Assembly: GCF_009933175.1 (NCBI RefSeq) | Contig: NZ_MAEJ01000001.1 | Coordinates: 332,238 to 396,237, forward strand | Source: Candidatus Enterococcus huntleyi | Lineage (GTDB): Bacteria; Bacillota; Bacilli; Lactobacillales; Enterococcaceae | DNA: 64,000 bases | Direction of reading: 5' to 3' | Shown here: piece by piece, positions 39,732-47,515 of the stretch | Numbering within the stretch: position 1 is the stretch's first letter | Layout: the number at the start of each line of letters is the position of its first letter | Notes under the pieces: generated by a model | The model's input: only the letters and a program-made list of their open reading frames with translations | Told to the model about the DNA's origin: nothing | Databases searched by the model: none | Translations under genes and position numbers: made by a program

Positions 39732-40949
39732 ATGAGTAGATTTATTATTAATGTTCTAGATAGTTTTGGTGTAGGTGAGATGCGTGATGTTCCAGTTGTT
39801 AGACCTGCAGACATAGGGGCAAATACAGCTAAACATATTATTGAAGGGATTCCTTCAATAACAATTCCCACTTTAGAAAAACTTGGATTAATGAATCTTT
39901 TAGGATTTGAAACAGATACCTTGAACTATTCAGAACAAGCAAATTATGGTAAAGCTAATCTAACGCATCAGGGAGCAGATTCTTTTTTAGGTCATCAGGA
40001 AATTTCGGGAACAACGCCTAAAGAACCTTTGAATCAAGCGTTTAATGAAGTGATAGATGAAGTGGCGCAACATTTACAGGAAAAAGGATACCAAGTGCGT
40101 TATGTTGGAGAAGAAAATGAACCAAAGATTTTAGTAGTGAACGAGGTCGCTACTGTCGGTGATAACTTAGAGACTGATCTAGGCCAAGTATTTAATGTTT
40201 CTTCTGCACTTGATGATATTTCTTTTGAAGAAGTTACAGCACTGGGTAAATCTGTTCGTGAAGTAGTGAAGGTTTCTAGAGTAATTACTTTTGGCGGTCA
40301 TGGCATTCATTTAGAAAATTTACTTCGTGCTAGAAAAGTCATTGGCAAATTCGCTGGCGTAGATGCACCAGAATCGGGTGTTTATGATGATGATTATCAT
40401 GTAATTCATTTAGGTTATGGGATCGATCCTAATGTTCAAATTCCAACTATTTTGGATAAGGCAGGGATCCCGGTAGAGTTGTTTGGCAAGGCAGCCGATA
40501 TTATCCAGACATCAAGCATACATCTATTTCCTGGGGTAGATACAGAAACGCTTTATGACCAGTTAATTTCCGAAGTTAAGGAAAACGAAAGTGGTTTATT
40601 CTTTATTAATATTCAGGAGACTGATTTAGCGGGGCATGCAGAGGATACAGCTCGTTATGCAAATCGATTGGAAGTCAGTGATAAAAAATTGGCAGAATTA
40701 CTTCCTTATTTAAACGAAGGGGACATCTTAATCGTAATGGCAGATCATGGAAATGATCCAACTATTGGACATAGCCAGCATACACGAGAATTTGTACCAT
40801 TATTGGTTTATAGTAAAGGTATTGAAGGGAAAGTCATTGGCGAAAGAGAGACAATGGCGGACGTAGCTGCAACTGCTGCGGAATTCTTTCAAGTAGAAAT
40901 GCCGCAAAATGGGCAATCTTTTCTTGGTAAATTGAAGTTAAGCATCTAA
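39732..40949 (+). CDS. yhfW: YhfW-like metalloenzyme (phosphopentomutase family)
   Basis: A 405-residue alkaline-phosphatase-superfamily protein most like phosphopentomutase. Metal-site motifs are NVLDSFGVGEMRD at the start, INIQETDLAGHAED and MADHGNDPTIGHSQHTREFVPLL. The Thr/Ser nucleophile region is around GANTAKHI. YhfW proteins are close to DeoB but sit in this operon rather than with deoxyribose genes, so a mutase acting on a phosphosugar-like intermediate is the inference. Last gene, 2 bp after yhfX, followed by a terminator. Confidence 0.87.
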   Translation: MSRFIINVLDSFGVGEMRDVPVVRPADIGANTAKHIIEGIPSITIPTLEKLGLMNLLGFETDTLNYSEQANYGKANLTHQGADSFLGHQEISGTTPKEPLNQAFNEVIDEVAQHLQEKGYQVRYVGEENEPKILVVNEVATVGDNLETDLGQVFNVSSALDDISFEEVTALGKSVREVVKVSRVITFGGHGIHLENLLRARKVIGKFAGVDAPESGVYDDDYHVIHLGYGIDPNVQIPTILDKAGIPVELFGKAADIIQTSSIHLFPGVDTETLYDQLISEVKENESGLFFINIQETDLAGHAEDTARYANRLEVSDKKLAELLPYLNEGDILIVMADHGNDPTIGHSQHTREFVPLLVYSKGIEGKVIGERETMADVAATAAEFFQVEMPQNGQSFLGKLKLSI

Positions 40950-40972
40950 TTACCAATTTTATTTACTGGATA

Positions 40973-41020
40973 ATCGTAATAGATGAGGATGCTTGTAAGT
41001 CTCTATCTATTACGATTTTT
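40973..41020 (+). terminator. Terminator of the yhf operon
   Basis: AATCGTAATAGAT pairs with ATCTATTACGATT around a 20-nt loop, followed by T-rich sequence. Confidence 0.85.
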
Positions 41021-41048
41021 ATTATGATTTTCAATTATTAAAGAATTG

Positions 41049-41086
41049 AAATAAGGCATCTTCAAGTATTTGAGGATGCCTTATTT
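41049..41086. terminator. Hairpin between converging genes
   Basis: Perfect 12-bp stem AAATAAGGCATC/GATGCCTTATTT with a 14-nt loop. T runs are weak on both strands. It lies between the converging yhf operon and the 41225 gene. Confidence 0.5.
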
Positions 41087-41224
41087 ATAGATATAAAAAA
41101 TTAGCTTGAATGCTACTAACTTCTAAACCTAATAAATACTATTATTCAAACATTTTGAAGACTTTACGTATAAAACAATTTTACAATTAGAAACTTACTA
41201 AAGTATGTTTAATAAGAAATAGCG

Positions 41225-41983
41225 TTATTGAGTAGTTGATGGCATCATTTTCAAGTAGCAACGTATTTCATCAGGTTTTTGATTATGTCCAAATATAATA
41301 CTTGAAGGGATTATAGACATTGTAAATTCTTTTTTCTTATTCTCATTATTATAGTCTTGATAATCAAGCAATATTTTGAATTTGAGATCTTTTATATTCC
41401 TATATTCTGATTTTTTAATATCTTTCATACAATAAAAAAATATTTCACTAACAATAGATGAACATGCAATGACACTATGTTCTCCGGGCATCAGTACCGG
41501 TAGATAAGCCATTTCATGAGATTTTGCAAATATCATATTACTACCTATCGTAAACCAATCTCCATTAAGTTCAATTTTCTCATTTGTGTCCTGAGTAAGT
41601 AATTCTTCATTTATAAAATCATATTTTAAAGTAATATTGAATATAGGAGTTTGTCCACCATTTATTATAGGGATTTTTAATAATTCTGTTTCTAATAATT
41701 CCTCTGTTAACGTGGTGTAATGGCCCTTTCCGAGAGTGATAATTGGTCGAAGTTTCTTTTCTTGTTCTTTTTTTTCGACATTTAATTGCTCTTTCATAAC
41801 AAAGTATGCCCCGATAACCCCCATCAAGGAGCCTAAGATACCACCCCAAAATCCAAACCAGCCATCTTCGCTACCACCTATAAAAGGCAGCCTAGGTATC
41901 TTCATGATAATTCCAATAAATAAAGCGACCAGCATTAAACTAATAAATAAAATAAATAGTATTTTCAAATACTTTTTCCTCAA
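41225..41983 (-). CDS. Two-helix membrane protein of unknown function
   Basis: A 252-residue protein. It has two N-terminal membrane helices (residues about 8-28 and 45-65, the second with GFWGGILGSLMGVIGAYF). A short charged coiled segment (KEQLNVEKKEQEKK) follows, then a soluble beta-rich domain of about 170 residues. The paired-helix motif is widespread in unannotated Firmicutes proteins. It starts with TTG after GAGGTG. Low GC and isolation between terminators suggest an acquired single gene. Confidence 0.65.
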   Translation of the reverse strand: MRKKYLKILFILFISLMLVALFIGIIMKIPRLPFIGGSEDGWFGFWGGILGSLMGVIGAYFVMKEQLNVEKKEQEKKLRPIITLGKGHYTTLTEELLETELLKIPIINGGQTPIFNITLKYDFINEELLTQDTNEKIELNGDWFTIGSNMIFAKSHEMAYLPVLMPGEHSVIACSSIVSEIFFYCMKDIKKSEYRNIKDLKFKILLDYQDYNNENKKKEFTMSIIPSSIIFGHNQKPDEIRCYLKMMPSTTQ

Positions 41984-42091
41984 AAAATCACCTCAAGCAA
42001 AATTATACACAATAAACTACTTTATTTACAGTTGACCTTTTCCTACATGTCCATATATCTAAAATTCAATTAAGCTCAGATTTCCCAACCA

Positions 42092-43054
42092 TCACTGATA
42101 GTCTTTCCACCATTGATCTTTCTGATATTCTAGTAACTGTGGAGTTCCGTCACCTAGAACTTGAAAGACGCGTTTATCATCACTTAGTGTGCCGTCGGGT
42201 CCTGTTATTTTTGGTGGGACCAAGAAGAAGGTTAATTCACCATTATTAGCGCCACCGTTAACTCCATGGACGTGGACTTCATAATAACCATTCACTTTTT
42301 TTGGTAGATCATCCTTAGATACTTCGTAGATTCCGTGCGAACTCAGTCCATTCCAATACATGTTGTCAGTTATACCAGGGAAGACAGTAGTCCGATCATT
42401 AAAATAATCTTCAGGACTGTAGCCACCTAAAGTGAACCCGGAATCGGCAATTGATTGATTGAACGCATCCGTTGAAAATTTGCCATCGAACAGGGATAAA
42501 TCCCCTTGTAATACAGCGTCGTATTTCTTATCTTCGGCTGGTTTTTGTCGCGTGAAGACCATTTTGTGTGCGGCATTGCCATCGTCCATGGTGATTTTTG
42601 TATCTGTTGGGCTGACATATTCTACGATTATATCGAAGCCAGAATATGCATCTGATTTTTTCATTGGCGTTTTTGATTGTTGTGCTTGTCCTGAAGTGAC
42701 CCACTTGGTTTCGAAAGTAGCCGTCACATCGCCATCCAAAGTTGAATAGGCGATTGACCAGTTGTTTTCACTGACTAATTTTACCGTTGCCGTATCGCCG
42801 GCTGCTGTATAAAAAATCCCTGACAAATCAACTGTCTCAGCGGCACTAGTTGATGTGGTTACTGTAGCCGATGATGTTTCCTCTGTCGATGTAGCTGTAC
42901 TTTTCGTAGTTGTTGTCGATTGCTCGGTGCGCGATGTTTCGGTCGCCTGAGTTTCATCTTGGCTGTATGTACTATCTGTTTTCGGCGTGCCGGAACACCC
43001 GGATATCCCTAAACTTATAAATAACCCTACGCATACAAAAACTTTTTTCTTCAC
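42092..43054 (-). CDS. Lipoprotein with DUF6287-like domain
   Basis: About 320 residues. The start is GTG 43054 with GAGGAG 8 nt upstream; the ATG at 43078 would put its own ribosome site inside the gene. The signal ends in lipobox ISGC. A Thr/Ser-rich linker runs to about residue 75. A beta domain beginning VDLSGIFYTAAGDTATVKL (DUF6287-like) and a second domain with LGGYSPEDYFNDRTTVFPGI follow. A decayed paralogous piece lies at 31588-31722. Located on the cell surface; function unknown. It follows the XRE regulator gene at 48 bp on the same strand. Confidence 0.7.
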   Translation of the reverse strand: MKKKVFVCVGLFISLGISGCSGTPKTDSTYSQDETQATETSRTEQSTTTTKSTATSTEETSSATVTTSTSAAETVDLSGIFYTAAGDTATVKLVSENNWSIAYSTLDGDVTATFETKWVTSGQAQQSKTPMKKSDAYSGFDIIVEYVSPTDTKITMDDGNAAHKMVFTRQKPAEDKKYDAVLQGDLSLFDGKFSTDAFNQSIADSGFTLGGYSPEDYFNDRTTVFPGITDNMYWNGLSSHGIYEVSKDDLPKKVNGYYEVHVHGVNGGANNGELTFFLVPPKITGPDGTLSDDKRVFQVLGDGTPQLLEYQKDQWWKDYQ

Positions 43055-43102
43055 GGTATTAACTCCTCTTTTTTTCAAATTAGATTGAGACGATTTGTTC
43101 AG

Positions 43103-43771
43103 CTAATTTGGTAATATTTCTTCATATTCCTCCGGCAGTGCGTTTCTAATAGGGAGCGGAATGGCGTCCCGATCAACAAAATAAATTCTGCGAACAAAGG
43201 AGCCTTTGTGCTGCACCATGGCATAATTTTGGCCTTCGGGTGCTTGCCCGCCTTCGAAAGTTAGCGTATGAACGTCTTCCAAAACATCATCGATCACAGG
43301 AATATTTTTATAGGGGTCGGGGTACTGAGGGATGCCTTGCGCGTCTTTTTCCTCACTAAACGCATGCCCGCCGTTGTAGGTAACTTCAGCGGGTAATGTC
43401 GCGTAGCCGACCTTCATCTCGAGGAATGGATTGATGCTATCGATGGCCTCATTTTTATATTGATAGGTTTTGAAAAAAATAGCGCCTGCTAATAGGAGCG
43501 TACCTACGATAATTAAAATTGCTTGATAAATAGTTTTGAGTTTTAAATCTTTATCAATTTTTTCGACAACTTCTGTGTCCGATTCTAAGAATTCGGATAC
43601 TGAGATGTCGAACAGTTTCGCTAACTCCATCATCATGGAGATGTCAGGATAGGTTCGATTGTTTTCCCAACTAGAAACTGTTTTGTCGGAGACGTTTAAT
43701 TGTTCGCCTAATTTTTTTTGAGTTAATTGCTGCGCTACGCGATAGCTTTTTATTTTCTGACCAATGTCCAT
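43103..43771 (-). CDS. XRE-family regulator with a membrane helix
   Basis: A 222-residue protein. Residues 5-60 form a classic helix-turn-helix (LTQKKLGEQLNVSDKTVSSWENNRTYPD). A membrane helix at about 80-100 (AILIIVGTLLLAGAIFF) is followed by an extracellular domain of about 115 residues. Such membrane-tethered XRE proteins often control adjacent transporter or toxin genes. It is divergent from the ABC exporter operon. A 20-bp sequence occurs once before each of the two start regions (43825 and 43906). Confidence 0.85.
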   Translation of the reverse strand: MDIGQKIKSYRVAQQLTQKKLGEQLNVSDKTVSSWENNRTYPDISMMMELAKLFDISVSEFLESDTEVVEKIDKDLKLKTIYQAILIIVGTLLLAGAIFFKTYQYKNEAIDSINPFLEMKVGYATLPAEVTYNGGHAFSEEKDAQGIPQYPDPYKNIPVIDDVLEDVHTLTFEGGQAPEGQNYAMVQHKGSFVRRIYFVDRDAIPLPIRNALPEEYEEILPN

Positions 43772-43824
43772 TACTTTTATTTCCTCCTAGAGCAATTCTT
43801 CGCCCTTATTAGTATACAGTTTAT

Positions 43825-43844
43825 TCTCTACAATCTGTAGATAG
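43825..43844. repeat. Operator-like repeat, copy 1
   Basis: TCTCTACAATCTGTAGATAG, containing the dyad CTACA-3-TGTAG. It lies on the regulator side of the divergent region, just upstream of a minus-strand TATACT (43811-43816). Confidence 0.6.
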
Positions 43845-43905
43845 TTTTTCACTTTTTGACCAAACACGACTTTCATTTCCTTTCAAATTAAATCCCTTTT
43901 ATTCC

Positions 43906-43925
43906 TCTCTATAATCTGTAGATAG
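43906..43925. repeat. Operator-like repeat, copy 2
   Basis: TCTCTATAATCTGTAGATAG, identical to copy 1 at 19 of 20 positions and 81 bp away. It contains a plus-strand TATAAT, so binding here would block the exporter operon. Confidence 0.6.
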
Positions 43926-44009
43926 ACTCTTAATCCTTGATACCACGCGGTTATCGCTGCGATTATCCTTTATAGTAAGAGTGTCCACAAAATTATAAGG
44001 GGTGAGCTG

Positions 44010-46124
44010 ATGAAAAAATTACTTTTAATTATTTTCTCCATTCAAGTGTTAATCTGGACCTTCATTGGGCTAAAATTGACCAGTCATTTTGTCTACAACA
44101 ATTTATTTTTTCAAGAAAAGCATGCGGTGGTTTTAAGAAATGAGTCATTAGATAATGATGATTTTTTTGGCAGTCTGACATTTGAGAATAGCCAGACAAC
44201 TATTTCAAAGTATATTTTTACGAATGAAAATGAGCTGACTATCTACACGAACGACACAACTCTGGATGGGAAGATACCAGCCAATCATCACATGAAAGAG
44301 TTACATTCGAAGGAGTTCGTAGCTAACTATTCCGCTAAGGGGAATTTGAATCAATTTTATGTGTATCAACCGGGTCTGAAAATAACCATTCGACCGTTGC
44401 AAGATTTGATCAATGTTGGGACAGATGGCTTATATTATTTTAGTGATTCGGCCAATTTCGACAGCCTAGTTAAAGAAATGAATGCCCAGAATATCTATGC
44501 TGAACAGTATGGGGACGCCGAGATGAGTCTGCTGAGTATCCTGGATGACTATTCGGAAATCATTACTTGTGCCGGATTAACCACCTTAATTTTGCTATCG
44601 CTAGCGAGTTATTTTGTGATTAGTAAAAGTAAGAAGATCGCTATTTTAAAAGTCAATGGCTATTCCTTTACTCAAATTATAGCGAATATGGCCCGTTCGT
44701 TTAAAAATGGTGGGGTTATCGTAGTCATATTGGGCGTGCTGGGACAAGTCGTTTACTGTTTATCCTATGGCGGAAGGCAAGATTTGCCGACTGTCGTGAC
44801 GGTCTACTTCTTGTTATTTCTACTCAACTTCCTTCTGACAAGCGCGATGTTTTTGCTGGTCAGCTTCTTAATCTATCGATTCGGCACGATTGGGTCGATG
44901 ATTAAAGGCAGGAAACCGTATAAAACGATTCAGTTATTAAATGTCGGATTAAAAATGATTTTTCTAGCATTCTGTTTAGTTTCCGTGAAAGAAATCAAAG
45001 AAAATGTAAGTATCTTAAATGAGCAGTACCAATTAATGGATCATTGGGTCGCTGCCAAAAATGTTTATGGCATAGAGATGAAATATGTGGGGGAATCGAG
45101 GGATTCTCAACAGAAATTAGCGGATTTTTATAGTGATTTAGATCAGCAGGGTGCGTTATTAATTGATGCGCAAAATTTTGATTTAGCGGATGGCGTGACA
45201 CCTGTCTACGAATACAATGCGCCTGGCGAGCGAAGCTTATATGAAGCAGCCGGGAAGTCGATCATTGTAAATGAAAACTATCTTCGAAAAAATGGGGTCA
45301 CAATCGATGGCGATGAAGAAGCTGTGTTCAGGAAACTAATTTATAAAGACAATGTCCAAAATATTTTAGTGCCAAAAACCCTCAAAAAATATGAAAAACT
45401 ACTCTATCAAAGCTACCTTGAAGAATTCTATTTTAAGAAAGTCGAAGTCCAAGCGTTGTACGATGAAAATCCCTCAAATAGTAGTATCGATGAGCTGAAA
45501 ATAAACATCATCTATATCGATGATGCGCAAACTTTCTTCGCTTACACGGATGTCAATGTCGCGGAGGGCGGCCTGATAATTAATCCGGTGATCAGTGTCT
45601 ATACTCAGAATATTGATAGTAGTTATGCGGCTTCTGTAGTATCGCGATGCGTCTTTTTTGAGTATGACGGACCTGATTCGTATGCGCATATTGTGCCAAC
45701 GATTCAAAAGAATAAGGTTGCTTCTGAAATCCAAAGCGTGATATCAATCTACCAAGAAAAAAGTGAGCTGATACAGAGCATACAAAAACAGCAGGCCTAT
45801 CAAAGTATTGCCTTGCTAATTGTCGGCAGTGTCTTCTTTCTGACGAGTTATTTGCTTGTCTCAAGCTACTTTGAAGAGAAAAGCTACAAACTAATGATTC
45901 AAAAAGTGCATAGCTATTCTTTAGTCCAAAGAATCTATTCGTTTTTAGGCAAATTTGTTGCGCTTGATCTCGTAATCATAGGAACCACTGCCTACTTTTG
46001 TGAAGACTCGACGTTATTTTATACAGGACTTGTGATAGTCGTGATTGATACGCTGTTCATATTTGTAAGTAGTCATTTGCAGGACAGAAAAAATTCCAAT
46101 CAAATTCTAAAGGGGGAGCATTGA
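44010..46124 (+). CDS. Bacteriocin-associated integral membrane protein (DUF1430, lactococcin 972 type)
   Basis: A 704-residue membrane protein with one N-terminal helix and a large extracellular domain to about residue 180. Three central helices lie at about 185-300, followed by a second extracellular domain and three C-terminal helices. This is the FtsX/MacB-like layout of the seven-helix 'bacteriocin-associated immunity' family that accompanies lactococcin 972-type loci. Together with the ATPase encoded next it forms an ABC exporter or immunity complex. No lactococcin-like peptide gene is visible next to it. Confidence 0.75.
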   Translation: MKKLLLIIFSIQVLIWTFIGLKLTSHFVYNNLFFQEKHAVVLRNESLDNDDFFGSLTFENSQTTISKYIFTNENELTIYTNDTTLDGKIPANHHMKELHSKEFVANYSAKGNLNQFYVYQPGLKITIRPLQDLINVGTDGLYYFSDSANFDSLVKEMNAQNIYAEQYGDAEMSLLSILDDYSEIITCAGLTTLILLSLASYFVISKSKKIAILKVNGYSFTQIIANMARSFKNGGVIVVILGVLGQVVYCLSYGGRQDLPTVVTVYFLLFLLNFLLTSAMFLLVSFLIYRFGTIGSMIKGRKPYKTIQLLNVGLKMIFLAFCLVSVKEIKENVSILNEQYQLMDHWVAAKNVYGIEMKYVGESRDSQQKLADFYSDLDQQGALLIDAQNFDLADGVTPVYEYNAPGERSLYEAAGKSIIVNENYLRKNGVTIDGDEEAVFRKLIYKDNVQNILVPKTLKKYEKLLYQSYLEEFYFKKVEVQALYDENPSNSSIDELKINIIYIDDAQTFFAYTDVNVAEGGLIINPVISVYTQNIDSSYAASVVSRCVFFEYDGPDSYAHIVPTIQKNKVASEIQSVISIYQEKSELIQSIQKQQAYQSIALLIVGSVFFLTSYLLVSSYFEEKSYKLMIQKVHSYSLVQRIYSFLGKFVALDLVIIGTTAYFCEDSTLFYTGLVIVVIDTLFIFVSSHLQDRKNSNQILKGEH

Positions 46125-46750
46125 TGATTGAAGCGATTGCTATTTCTAAAAAATACGGGAAAAATAGCGTGATACGTGAGGCATCTTTAAAAATAGAAGA
46201 GGGGGAATTCGTCGCAATAACGGGGGAAAGTGGCAAAGGGAAAACCACCTTGATGAATATTATCAGTCTACTGGATAAAGAGTATATGGGGACTTTGCTG
46301 ATTGATGGCAGACGGATCACGTCGCCCAAGCAAATAAGGCAATTCCAAAGAGTTGACTGTGCCTATCTGTTTCAAAATTATGCCTTAATAGAGAACGAAA
46401 CAATCGCGCAGAATTTAGAAATAGCCACTAAATTTTTGAAAAATACGAAAAAAAGGAACCGCCAATTAATGACGGAAGCTTTGGCTGCAGTTGGCCTCGA
46501 GTTGAGTTTGAATAAAAAGATTTATGAACTCAGTGGCGGTGAACAACAAAGAGTCGCGTTAGCCAGAGCCTACCTGAAAAAACCAAAATACTTATTTGCA
46601 GACGAACCGACAGGAAATTTGGACGAAAAAAATCGCGATTTAGTCCTAAGCATATTGAAGAAAATGAATGAGAATGGGACGACGATTGTGATGGTTACCC
46701 ATGACCTGGCGTTAGCTGAACAAACCAATCGGATCATAACGATTGGATAA
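46124..46750 (+). CDS. ABC transporter ATP-binding protein (lactococcin 972 group)
   Basis: A 208-residue ATPase with Walker A GESGKGKTT, Q-loop YLFQNYAL, signature ELSGGEQQRVALARA, Walker B YLFADEPTGNLD and H-loop VMVTHDL. The short form and MacB/LolD-like motifs fit the exporter partner of the preceding membrane protein. The start is ATG 46124, sharing its A with the upstream TGA stop; GGGGGAG lies upstream. Confidence 0.88.
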   Translation: MIEAIAISKKYGKNSVIREASLKIEEGEFVAITGESGKGKTTLMNIISLLDKEYMGTLLIDGRRITSPKQIRQFQRVDCAYLFQNYALIENETIAQNLEIATKFLKNTKKRNRQLMTEALAAVGLELSLNKKIYELSGGEQQRVALARAYLKKPKYLFADEPTGNLDEKNRDLVLSILKKMNENGTTIVMVTHDLALAEQTNRIITIG

Positions 46751-46860
46751 AGTGGGCTATGTTCTACAGTCAACAACAGACATGGGGAAAGACAGTTCAA
46801 TAGGAATTCACGAGAGTTGATGTAAGTGTGGGTAAGTTTAATGGTAACAAGAAAATAAAA

Positions 46861-46910
46861 TGAAACACGTAGAAGACGATTTTATAGCGAGTCGTCTTCT
46901 GCGTGTTTCA
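46861..46910. terminator. Strong hairpin after the ABC operon
   Basis: TGAAACACG.AGAAGACGA pairs with TCGTCTTCT.CGTGTTTCA over about 20 positions. The T run is poor on the plus strand. It probably ends the ABC operon transcript or serves the converging side. Confidence 0.6.
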
Positions 46911-46950
46911 TCATTAAAAAATAGATTCAGTGTATGCATTTATCTGTGAT

Positions 46951-47082
46951 TTATTGAAATTGTGTCATTCGTTCGTTCTCGAATTCTATGGATTCTTTAA
47001 ACAATTTTGCCAAAGCCTGATTATCCTCCATAGTTAAAATCTTAGCAAATGTGACATCAATTTGTTGGAATACATAACACAT
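46951..47082 (-). pseudogene. Small open frame, probable C-terminal remnant
   Basis: A 43-codon frame without a ribosome site ends VTFAKILTMEDNQALAKLF then SIEFENERMTQFQ and stop, which reads like the amphipathic tail of a real protein. The family is not recognised. An in-frame stop lies four codons upstream of the ATG. Confidence 0.3.
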
Positions 47083-47230
47083 ATGAAGGTAGATTTACAT
47101 TCAGAAATCCAGGTTATCTACTGGAAAAAAGTTAAAAATATCGTTCTCGAAATTTTCTTATAATTTATAGGGAAAAACATGCTTTTTGTGTTTTTTGAGA
47201 AATAATAAATTGAAAGTCTAAAATTAGACT

Positions 47231-47260
47231 TCAAAAATTTAAGTATACCAAATTTTTGGA
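47231..47260. repeat. Imperfect palindrome around GTATAC
   Basis: The sequence is symmetrical about GTATAC at 47243-47248, with four mismatched positions among 15 pairs. It shares TAAGTATAC with the perfect palindrome at 47307. Confidence 0.45.
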
Positions 47261-47306
47261 ATAGTCCTGCTATTAAGTGTCAAAATTCTTCAAAAGATAA
47301 ATAGGT

Positions 47307-47332
47307 AAAATATTAAGTATACTTAATATTTT
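47307..47332. repeat. Perfect 26-bp palindrome
   Basis: A dyad with no spacer, centred on GTATAC; each half reads AAAATATTAAGTA to the centre. The surrounding region (47083-47458) has no supported gene. Candidate binding site for a dimeric regulator. Confidence 0.6.
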
Positions 47333-47458
47333 CTCGTTTTTTCGATTTAAGATTCAGTTACTACTTGAGTTGAGAAATGCTTGGAAAAGTAAGACTATGG
47401 AAAGAGAAAATAACAATGATTGAAAATAATCTAACGTTAACTAATCTTTCATCAAACG

Positions 47459-47497
47459 AAAAAAAAGCCGATACCTACGGACTACTTGGTATGTGCT
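47459..47497 (-). terminator. Terminator of the Mga-like regulator gene
   Basis: On the minus strand AGCACATACC pairs with GGTATCGGCT (two non-pairs) and is followed by T8, 20 nt after the stop. Confidence 0.8.
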
Positions 47498-47515
47498 AAT
47501 TAGAACGAAAAAGAA

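Noticed and set aside
47417-47497. 27-codon open frame on the plus strand that looked like a secreted peptide gene
   Set aside because: It overlaps the A run and hairpin that form the minus-strand terminator of the Mga-like regulator gene. The ribosome site is poor.
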